Source: Campylobacterota bacterium (GTDB lineage: Bacteria; Campylobacterota; Campylobacteria; Campylobacterales; Sulfurovaceae). Taken from it: DNA of 49,559 nt. A program made the position numbers and the translations under genes. This document shows, piece after piece, positions 42,863-49,559 of this stretch. The DNA is taken from contig QKDN01000014.1 in the NCBI GenBank assembly GCA_003252535.1, positions 1 through 49,559 of the forward strand, read 5' to 3'. The first letter of the stretch is position 1; every line of letters begins with the position of its first letter. Under the pieces are notes generated by a model. That model was not told the DNA's origin, did no database searches, and saw only the letters and a list, made by a program, of their open reading frames with translations.

Positions 42863-43933
42863 ATGAAACTACTCTATCCCCTCAACATCACCAACGACTT
42901 CCATTTCAACTCCTCCCCGAGAGACTTCATCGTAGAGGAGATACCACTCTATGAGTTCAGCGGCGACGGGGAGCATCTGGTAGTGAAGATACGTAAAAAG
43001 GAGCTTACCACCTGGGAGATGCTCGATATCCTCAGCTCCCATCTCGGGATCAAACGCCGCGATATCGGCTACGCAGGTCTCAAGGACAAGAACGCCCTGA
43101 CCATCCAGTACGTCTCCATGCTGGCAAAGGATGCGGAAAAACTCGAGAGCTTTGCCCATGAGAAGATCAAGATACTCGAAACCTACAGGCACAACAACAA
43201 GATACGTGTCGGCCACCTCAAAGGGAACCGTTTCCATATCAGGCTCAAAAAGGTGCTCGGTATTCAGAAGGACAAGCTCGATTCGGTACTGGAGTGGATC
43301 AAGACCAACGGCGTCCCCAACTACTTCGGCCACCAGAGATTCGGTACGGACGGCAACAACTGGGAGGATGGGAAGAAGCTCATTGACGGGAAACTGCGTA
43401 TCCGTGACAAAAAAACACGTGAATTCCTCATCGCTTCCTATCAGAGCTATCTCTTCAACGGCTGGCTCTCGAAGCGTATCGAACTATCGCTCCTGCTCGA
43501 AAAGTTCTCCGAATCAGAAACGGAAGGGGTCATGCAACTCCCCGCAGGTACGCTCGAAGGGACGGCAAAACAGCCTATATTTTTCAAACTCCTCAAGGGT
43601 GATCTAATGATGCATTACCCCTACGGCAGAGTGTTCGAGATCGAGGAGCTGGAGAGCGAGGCGCAGAGATTTGCCGCCAAAGATATCGCCCCCACGGGAC
43701 TCATCGCGGGCAAGAGGGTCAAAAGAGCCGCCGCAAGCGCCGGGTTGATCGAAGCGCAATACGACGAACAGATCGGCGAGGACGGCTCGCGCCGCTACGC
43801 ATGGATCTTCCCGAGCCACATAGAGAAGAAGTATGTGGAGGAGAAAGCACACTACGAGCTCAGCTTCGTCCTCCCCAAGGGAAGCTACGCCACCAATGTC
43901 CTCGATGTGCTCAGAGGAACGAATATTTCGTAG
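42863..43933 (+). CDS. truD: tRNA pseudouridine(13) synthase
   Basis: 356 residues. TruD hallmarks: FIVEEIPLYEFSGDGEH near the N-terminus, GYAGLKDKNALTIQYVS with the catalytic Asp in K-D-K, NYFGHQRFGTDGNN, and YQSYLFNGWLS. The TRUD insertion domain holds AGTLEGTAKQPIFF. Isomerises U13 in tRNA-Glu. Full length for the family. It is the last GC-rich gene before the AT-rich DUF2314 gene. Confidence 0.95.
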   Translation: MKLLYPLNITNDFHFNSSPRDFIVEEIPLYEFSGDGEHLVVKIRKKELTTWEMLDILSSHLGIKRRDIGYAGLKDKNALTIQYVSMLAKDAEKLESFAHEKIKILETYRHNNKIRVGHLKGNRFHIRLKKVLGIQKDKLDSVLEWIKTNGVPNYFGHQRFGTDGNNWEDGKKLIDGKLRIRDKKTREFLIASYQSYLFNGWLSKRIELSLLLEKFSESETEGVMQLPAGTLEGTAKQPIFFKLLKGDLMMHYPYGRVFEIEELESEAQRFAAKDIAPTGLIAGKRVKRAAASAGLIEAQYDEQIGEDGSRRYAWIFPSHIEKKYVEEKAHYELSFVLPKGSYATNVLDVLRGTNIS

Positions 43934-43984
43934 GTTTGCATCATTATCGTTATTTTGCTTCATCTTACTATTCGTGGGCATGCA

Positions 43985-44037
43985 TACGACGCTTGCAATC
44001 GTAGCTCAAATATGGATTCCCACGAAAATCGTGGGAA
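43985..44037. repeat. REP-type palindromes upstream of the DUF2314 gene
   Basis: TACGA...TCGTA (43985-44003, 9-base loop) followed by TTCCCACGA-aaa-TCGTGGGAA (44017-44037), a perfect 9-bp stem. The second is of the ATTCCCA...TGGGAAC type widespread as REP sequences next to RAYT transposases in other bacteria. No RAYT gene is in the window. Confidence 0.65.
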
Positions 44038-44059
44038 CCAACAAAAAAGGAAATGTATC

Positions 44060-44731
44060 ATGGACAAACAATTAAGACCCGTATTTGTACCTTCTTTATC
44101 AGCAGTTTTAATATTTGCTGAAGATCAAAAAGGTTCACCTCTCGATTTAGATGAAGTGATCGATATACGGGATAATGCCACTGTCATAATGATGTCTGCT
44201 GAGGATGCAGAACAAATGGAAAAATCCAGAGGATATCATGATATTGATCCTGAAAACTGTTGGTATGATTGGCAGATATTGAGAAAAGAATTGGGTCGTA
44301 AACCTGATTTGGAACCCGGAGTAAAAATCAAACAAATAGATAGCCAAAACCAAAAAGTTCAGGAATCCATACAAAAAGCTCGATCAAGTGTAAAAACTTT
44401 TCGAGAACTGATTAAGGAATTTGGATTTATATTTACCCCAATGATCAAATTTACTTTAGAAGACAATGGACATAAAACACATATGTGGTTGCTTGTAGGG
44501 AATGTGAAAGAGACAAGTTTTGAAGCAAGTTTATTTGAAGTTCCATCAAATTTTACATCTTATCATGTTGGTGACAAATTTGAAATAGAAGAGTCTCAAA
44601 TACTCGATTGGATGATAAATAAAGATGGTGATGTATATGGAGGTTTTTCTTTGCGTTACCATCGTGAACTACTTAATGAGATAGAAAAAGAAGAGTTTGA
44701 TAGACATGTTGGCATTGTAAGATTTTGCTGA
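44060..44731 (+). CDS. DUF2314-domain protein
   Basis: 223 residues; ATG 44060 with AAGGAAA upstream. The N-terminal ~75 residues (VFVPSLSAVLIFAEDQKGSP, ATVIMMSAEDAEQMEKSRGY) are of unknown type. Residues ~120-215 match DUF2314: FIFTPMIKFTLEDNGHKTHM, WLLVGNVKETSF, VGDKFEIEESQILDWMIN, YGGFSLRYHREL. DUF2314 proteins (YegJ-like) have no known reaction. The gene is markedly AT-rich and flanked on both sides by palindromic repeats, which suggests acquisition. Confidence 0.75.
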   Translation: MDKQLRPVFVPSLSAVLIFAEDQKGSPLDLDEVIDIRDNATVIMMSAEDAEQMEKSRGYHDIDPENCWYDWQILRKELGRKPDLEPGVKIKQIDSQNQKVQESIQKARSSVKTFRELIKEFGFIFTPMIKFTLEDNGHKTHMWLLVGNVKETSFEASLFEVPSNFTSYHVGDKFEIEESQILDWMINKDGDVYGGFSLRYHRELLNEIEKEEFDRHVGIVRFC

Positions 44732-44768
44732 TAACACAATAGAGTAAAAGCGATTTACAAACCCTCTC

Positions 44769-44869
44769 GTAGGGTGGAAGAATTCCACCGATCATTCCAT
44801 AGAAAGATAATCCTGCGATATATTATGTTCACGATATCTGTAGCAGATGGTGGATTTCATCCACCCTAC
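44769..44869. repeat. REPIN-like element, copy 2 (GTAGGGTGG ends)
   Basis: GTAG-GGTGGAA-gaa-TTCCACC (44769-44789) and GGTGGAT-ttc-ATCCACC-CTAC (44849-44869), two REP hairpins in opposite orientation, total 101 bases. Shares ends and size with 17377-17474 but has different inner pairs. Confidence 0.8.
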
Positions 44870-44914
44870 CCAATATCTATTTTCCAGTGAACTACATTAC
44901 CAACCGCGCGGAGC

Positions 44915-47002
44915 CTACTCCCCGCTGCCGTAGATATACTCCAGCACATTCCCCTTGAAGATCAGGTCGCCGTCCAACCCGTTGTCGATCCCGTCGACGA
45001 CATTGGAAGCTACAAGTCCGAGGTGGTATTCGTTGTTGAGGAAGAACTGGTATCCGCCGAAGTCGTGCATCGGGTTGTCAAAGAGCGCCATCGGAATGTA
45101 GCCGAAGAGCCCGGCTGCCTGAAGTGTATCTTTGGCCTGTGCGAGAGAAGAGTAGAAGTGATCCGCCGCATACTCCCAACCCTGGTAATCGAGCTCGAAC
45201 GCATCGATGATCCCGTCATCGTTGGCATCGTCCCATGTGGCCGTAGCTACGGTCACGAACGGCATGAAGACCGGCTTGTGATACTTCTCACTAAGGAACC
45301 TTGTGAAGTTGATGATCCTCTGCGCGATGTTCTCTATCCCCAGGTCGCTGTCCGTATAGGAGATAGGAACGAGCGGATTGTGCGGATTGCGGCTGAACTG
45401 TGCCAGGTTCTGCTGGAACGAGATGAAGTCGAGCTTCTCAAGGAGGGCATTGTAGACGATCTCCGGTCTCGACCACTCATCCTTGTCCCCGAGCGAACAG
45501 TTCTCGTAACCGCACTTCCCGAAGGTGAAGTAGCTCGCCCTGTTGCCGGTATCCATCATAGAGAGTGTGAAGAGGGCATTGGGGTTCGAAGCCTTGATCG
45601 TATCGATGGCATCTGAGAGTATCGAAGCCATCATCAGCTGATTGGCCTCCTCAGAGACAACGACCTCTTTATTGAACTCCGGCTCCATCACCACGATCAT
45701 GCGCCCTTTGAGCGCACCGAGGAACTCTGCGAACCTGAGGTTGTCCTGTCTGTACTCGAGTATCTGCGTATCGTTGGGCATACTTGAGACAAGGTCATCA
45801 CCGAAATACCAGTAGCTGAACACCGGGATGAAGCCCGCATCCATAGCCTTTTGTATCTTGACCCTGTCGAACCAGCTCACCTGCCACCCCTTGGTGACCC
45901 AGTAGACGATGAACTTGCCATTTTGGAGCTTTGAACTGAGATAAGTGAAATCATCCGGCTGGAAATTGCGGATATCCCGGTAGTAGCTATTGGCAGTAAT
46001 ATTCCCATCCATGACCAGATCGACAGAGCTGAGCCAGATACGCTCATCTGTCTCTGAAAGGAACGGGAATGAATACGAACCGCCGAATCCTACATTGAAA
46101 TCGTTCATCAGTGTATCGGCGGGGACGGTGAGATCGAACGTTTTGCTCCTGCTCTCTACCCCTTTGGATATCATTGCGCTGAGTGTAACGCTCTTCGCTC
46201 CCCCCTGCGGCTGTATCACGATCCCCTCATGACTGATGACCGATGGATCGCTGGAACTCCATGTGATATTGGTATCGTTCTCACCGGAAACAGGCAACGC
46301 AAGATTGGTTTTGATCTCTGAAGCAGCACTGTTGTAGTTCCTGATACTCTCGAATGTAAGCGCATCGCTGTCCGCCACTACGCTTTGCCTATCGCCCATA
46401 GTAGCTGCTACAGGTTTGATGCTCCTGTCGGCACAGAAACCGAACTTCGCACGTGTGCCGGGAAGGACGATCTCGTTGTAGTCCTTCCCTCTGGCATTGA
46501 GCGTGAGATTGCCATCCTGTGTATACTGTGCATCCCAGAGATTGGTGATACCCCCTTCTATGGGGAGAGAGATGCTCCATTTCACCCGCAGGTCGGTGTA
46601 GTTGAACACCCTGATATCGGCACAGTAGCCGCTCCCCCAGTCGCTCGTCACTGTCGTCGTGACCGTCAGATCGCTGCTCTCCTCGGTGATGGCCCGCGTA
46701 GCGCAGTAGCCGAACGTCGTACTCTCATTGATCCCCAGTTTTGTGTTGTAGTCAGCACCATGAACCGTAACGAGATTCCCCACCTGTGTATAGCCGGCAC
46801 TCCAGAGATAGTCTACCGTACCGTTGACATTGAGCACTGCTTCCCAGATATTGGGATTGGACGTGATATTCCTGACTGTCACATCTTCGCAATAGCCGCT
46901 CCCCCAGTCAGCTGTCCTCACCGAGCTCACCGCTACATTCATTGCGTTGACGCACGAAGCTGAAACGAGACTTCCAAATACTACTTTCTTCAGCATATTC
47001 AA
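44915..47002 (-). CDS. Secreted CBM2-CBM2-Ig-like-TIM-barrel protein, putative glycoside hydrolase
   Basis: 695 residues. Signal peptide LKKVVFGSLVSASCVNA. Two ~95-residue carbohydrate-binding modules of the CBM2 type follow, each with W-G-S-G-Y-C at the start and F-G-[YF]-C-A-x-R at the end (disulfide), residues ~30-110 and ~120-205. Then an Ig-like domain of the atrophied bacterial Ig kind (LALPVSGENDTNITWSSSDP). Residues ~305-690 look like a glycosidase TIM barrel: FIVYWVTKGWQ, FIPVFSYWYFGDD, RMIVVMEPEFNKEV (candidate acid/base Glu), DFISFQQNL, PVFMPFVTVATATW. GH family not assigned. CBM2 binds cellulose, chitin or xylan. Its only nearby neighbour on the same strand is a lipoprotein. Confidence 0.75.
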   Translation of the reverse strand: MNMLKKVVFGSLVSASCVNAMNVAVSSVRTADWGSGYCEDVTVRNITSNPNIWEAVLNVNGTVDYLWSAGYTQVGNLVTVHGADYNTKLGINESTTFGYCATRAITEESSDLTVTTTVTSDWGSGYCADIRVFNYTDLRVKWSISLPIEGGITNLWDAQYTQDGNLTLNARGKDYNEIVLPGTRAKFGFCADRSIKPVAATMGDRQSVVADSDALTFESIRNYNSAASEIKTNLALPVSGENDTNITWSSSDPSVISHEGIVIQPQGGAKSVTLSAMISKGVESRSKTFDLTVPADTLMNDFNVGFGGSYSFPFLSETDERIWLSSVDLVMDGNITANSYYRDIRNFQPDDFTYLSSKLQNGKFIVYWVTKGWQVSWFDRVKIQKAMDAGFIPVFSYWYFGDDLVSSMPNDTQILEYRQDNLRFAEFLGALKGRMIVVMEPEFNKEVVVSEEANQLMMASILSDAIDTIKASNPNALFTLSMMDTGNRASYFTFGKCGYENCSLGDKDEWSRPEIVYNALLEKLDFISFQQNLAQFSRNPHNPLVPISYTDSDLGIENIAQRIINFTRFLSEKYHKPVFMPFVTVATATWDDANDDGIIDAFELDYQGWEYAADHFYSSLAQAKDTLQAAGLFGYIPMALFDNPMHDFGGYQFFLNNEYHLGLVASNVVDGIDNGLDGDLIFKGNVLEYIYGSGE

Positions 47003-47178
47003 ACCACCTTTTCAAAGATTTTTAAGAAATCTTTCCGAAAAGATTCCCCTTCAGATCAGTATATATGCCATAAAATAAATTGATGATAAATAGAAGAATA
47101 ATTTAATTAAAATTCTAATATTTATGTGACATTTGTATTATTTTTAAAAAACAATTATCAATTATTTTGATCGAATTT

Positions 47179-47727
47179 TCAATATACCCTTTCGAATATA
47201 CCTTCGTCTCCGAAAAGTTCATCATGGTGATCGAGGATGAACCGGCGCAGCTTTGCCCCCTTTTCGGTGATCAATGTATCGGAGAGGAACTTCTCTTTGT
47301 CATATCTGCCACGAAGATTGCCCGAATCGATGGCATGCTGTACAGGTTTGGGATTGAGGAGCATGAGCGTGAGTCTCTCCTTCTCGACCCTGTAGCTTAC
47401 GAAAAGATATCCTTCGGGGAACTCGTTTTTGTTGGTAGTGGGTTTGAGATTGAGGTATTTTTTCCCTTCCAGCACAGATACATGACCGTCGAACTCCATG
47501 ATCTTATCTTTTTCGGATGATTTTGCTTCTTCGTAGCGGAAGTGGAGGATATTTTTCTTTTTGGTCTTCGTGATGGTGAGGTATTCCGTTTCATTGGTAT
47601 CGGAATGCAGCGCCCACTTGCCTGTGAGGGTATTGTCGCCAGTATCAGGTTTGGTGAGTGGATGGGTGGATGAGACGACACACCCGCTGAGCAATGCGAG
47701 TGTAAAAAGCAGTATGAATGTACGCAT
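47179..47727 (-). CDS. Lipoprotein of unknown function
   Basis: 182 residues; signal peptide with lipobox LLSGC (Cys at residue 16). The mature part is a small strand-rich domain: TGKWALHSDTNETEYLTITK, KKNILHFRYEEAK, DGHVSVLEGKKYLNLKPT, YLFVSYRVEKERLTLMLL, as in calycin/lipocalin-like protection proteins, but I would not assign a family. Monocistronic; it follows the DEAD-box helicase gene on the same strand after 57 bases. Confidence 0.75.
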   Translation of the reverse strand: MRTFILLFTLALLSGCVVSSTHPLTKPDTGDNTLTGKWALHSDTNETEYLTITKTKKKNILHFRYEEAKSSEKDKIMEFDGHVSVLEGKKYLNLKPTTNKNEFPEGYLFVSYRVEKERLTLMLLNPKPVQHAIDSGNLRGRYDKEKFLSDTLITEKGAKLRRFILDHHDELFGDEGIFERVY

Positions 47728-47784
47728 GGATAACTCCTGTGAAAAGTTCTACAGGGTTATCATAGCATAAGGAGGTGGAAAAAA

Positions 47785-49287
47785 CTATTCGCTTCTGTTG
47801 CCGGACTTGTTGCGTGACTTCGGTTTGAAGCTGCTTTTGCCGCCGTCGTTTCTCTCTCTTCTCGGTTTGTTGTTGCGGTAGCTGCCACGGTCGCCACCTT
47901 CCTGCGGTCTGCGTGTACGGTTACGGTTTCTGCTGCGCCCCTGCCCGTCTTTGCTTCTGCTGCTGTCTCTCTGGATGAGTCTTTCGATCTCGTCGAGCCC
48001 GAGTCCGATCGCTTCTTTCCCCTCGACCGTGTGCTCTTTGGCTATCATCGATGCGAGCATGTGGGCGATCGTGACGATGTCAAGATCGTGCTGGAGCGTT
48101 TTGACGAGGTTGATACCGCTGAGCGTCACATCTATCTGTGCCACTTCCGCTACAAGCTGGTCTTTTTTGGTGTTAAGCACCTCTTCTTTGGTCGGGATCA
48201 CCTGGGTGATCATCTTGGTGCCGACATCCTTCTCTATCCTTTTGATAGTGCGCAGTTCGCCCGGGCTGACGAGAGTGATCGCCTCGCCCTTGCGCCCTGC
48301 CCTGCCTGTACGTCCGATACGGTGAACATAGCTCTCGGAGTCGAACGGCAGATGGTAGTTGAATACATGGGTGACATCGTTGACATCGAGTCCACGGGCA
48401 GCGACATCGGTCGCGACGAATATCTCTACCGTACCGTTACGGAAAGCCCTGATGGCGATCTCACGCTGCTTCTGCTCCATATCGCCGTGCAGTCCGCCCA
48501 CTTTGAATCCCTGTGAAGAGAGGTGCGATACGAGTCTGTCGACCTCTTTTTTCATACGGCAGAAAATGATACACTTGCCCGGGTTCTTGAAGTCGATGAG
48601 CCTGACCAACGCATCGTCCCTTTCATAATCCTGTACAACATAGTAGTTCTGTGTGATATCGGTATTGGTACGCTCGGTCTTGGTCACTGTGACCGTTTTT
48701 GGCTCATGGAGGATCTCCTCGGCCAATGCCCGGATAGCCTTCGGCATCGTAGCCGAGAACATCAGTGTCTGTCTCTCGTCCGGCAGATGGGTGAAGATCG
48801 TCTTGATCTCGTCGAGGAAGCCCATATCGAGCATCTCGTCCGCCTCGTCAAGGACGACAAATCTGGGCTCGATATTGATCTTGCCGCTCTCGAGAAGATC
48901 CTGGAGACGGCCCGGAGTGGCGATGATGATCGAGGCCTGGTTGATACGGTCGATCTGTCTGCTGTACGACGCGCCGCCGTAGACAGTAGCGGTCTTGAGA
49001 CCGGAATATTTGCCGAACCTGTAAAGTTCATCGCTCACCTGCATCGCAAGCTCTCTGGTAGGGACGATCACTAGCCCCTCGACGCTGCCGTCGCCTTTCA
49101 TACGGCTCATGATGGGGAGGCCGAACGCTGCGGTCTTACCTGTACCTGTCTGCGCCTGGGCGATGATGTCGTGTCCTTCGAGGACGAGGGGGATGGCTTC
49201 TCTCTGGATAGGGCTCGGTTCGACGAAACCAGCCTCCTGAACAGCCTGCAATATAGTACTGTTGAGTCCTAATTCTGTAAATTTCAT
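47785..49287 (-). CDS. DEAD-box RNA helicase (DeaD/RhlE-like)
   Basis: 500 residues. Q motif, I AQTGTGKTAAF, Ia PTRELAMQV, Ib TPGRLQ, II VLDEADEML, III SAT, IV IIFCRMKKEV, V ATDVAARGLDV, VI HRIGRTGRAGR. After the RecA domains comes a ~80-residue helical extension (LVKTLQHDLDIVTIAHMLAS) and a basic Arg/Gly/Ser/Asn-rich tail (RSRNRNRTRRPQEGGDRGS), as in cold-shock helicases such as CsdA/DeaD. Acts on ribosome assembly or mRNA. Beyond its start, 49288-49559 holds no gene I can support; an ATG at 49543 near the edge might open one. Confidence 0.93.
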   Translation of the reverse strand: MKFTELGLNSTILQAVQEAGFVEPSPIQREAIPLVLEGHDIIAQAQTGTGKTAAFGLPIMSRMKGDGSVEGLVIVPTRELAMQVSDELYRFGKYSGLKTATVYGGASYSRQIDRINQASIIIATPGRLQDLLESGKINIEPRFVVLDEADEMLDMGFLDEIKTIFTHLPDERQTLMFSATMPKAIRALAEEILHEPKTVTVTKTERTNTDITQNYYVVQDYERDDALVRLIDFKNPGKCIIFCRMKKEVDRLVSHLSSQGFKVGGLHGDMEQKQREIAIRAFRNGTVEIFVATDVAARGLDVNDVTHVFNYHLPFDSESYVHRIGRTGRAGRKGEAITLVSPGELRTIKRIEKDVGTKMITQVIPTKEEVLNTKKDQLVAEVAQIDVTLSGINLVKTLQHDLDIVTIAHMLASMIAKEHTVEGKEAIGLGLDEIERLIQRDSSRSKDGQGRSRNRNRTRRPQEGGDRGSYRNNKPRRERNDGGKSSFKPKSRNKSGNRSE

Positions 49288-49559
49288 GTTTAATCTTTCG
49301 TAAATTGGTATTGGTGATTGTGGGTCAATGATCTTGGGAGCACTGGAATATGCAGAAAATCTGTGATATTATAGCTTGTTTTACTAAATAATGATAGGGT
49401 AAATGGGGTAAATAGTGAAGATATTGCCCAAACCCCCAAAAAAACACCACTATATCTGAAGTATGATGATATATCTCAGGAGTTTTTTAGTAAGAGATGT
49501 TCAATCACGAAGAGATGCATATAAAAGATTTTTTTTGTTAAAATGGCGAAAAGTTTGTT

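Overview
The window is most likely a chromosomal piece of a Campylobacterota (Epsilonproteobacteria) bacterium, probably close to Sulfurovum or Sulfurimonas. This rests on the gene complement (RlmH, DksA-like protein, TruD, MsrA, single Dus, ArgD, long DUF2339 protein), on the promoters, which repeatedly show a T-rich TTTGG-n-TAnAAT extended -10 typical of this phylum, and on the mix of moderately GC-rich core genes with clearly AT-rich inserts. The assignment is inference; no rRNA or other decisive marker is present.

Layout. 1-1.1 kb: tail of a probable IS200/IS605 transposase and its end hairpins, butting onto the last part of a HINT/polymorphic toxin with a small putative immunity gene, then a nested palindromic element. 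1.1-9.3 kb: Sel1-repeat protein, outer-membrane beta-barrel protein, a 1950-residue DUF2339 membrane protein with four internal repeats, initiator tRNA-fMet and a coding-looking stretch behind it that lacks a normal start codon. 9.3-14.2 kb: TPR-methyltransferase, MqsRA toxin-antitoxin with its operator, a three-copy REP-type repeat that has cut a leucine-rich-repeat-variant gene, and a two-gene AAA ATPase + DUF4276 (TOPRIM-like) pair that looks like a nuclease-type defence module. Most of 11.4-14.2 kb is AT-rich and looks acquired.

14.2-24.4 kb is mostly core: valS, two small exported proteins, an ABC-F ATPase (Uup-like), a PAS-GGDEF-EAL protein with degenerate catalytic motifs, argD and a TIGR02757 protein. 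24.6-36.1 kb is the outstanding region: eleven same-strand genes, overlapping or separated by a single base, encoding a fatty-acid desaturase, PAP2-type membrane phosphatase, NTF2-like membrane-anchored protein, GNAT-like protein, GH3-type acyl-adenylating amide synthetase, four cobalamin-binding-type radical SAM enzymes, a double GNAT-like protein and an integral membrane protein. I read it as one operon for an unknown lipid-like or acyl-amide metabolite or membrane lipid; it matches no pathway I can name.

36.1-49.6 kb returns to housekeeping: a 45-residue membrane protein, rlmH, dksA-like, a two-TM protein, dus, msrA, an acetoin-utilisation/HDAC-family deacetylase, a TetR repressor with three operators spaced exactly 42 bp apart, a SAM methyltransferase, truD, an AT-rich DUF2314 gene behind REP-type palindromes, a secreted two-CBM2/Ig/TIM-barrel protein, a lipoprotein and a DEAD-box RNA helicase. 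Three families of palindromic repeats are scattered through the window: ~100-bp REPIN-like elements with GTAGGGTGG ends, a 73-78-bp hairpin element with covarying stems, and the ATTCCGCCAG/GTTCCA doublets.
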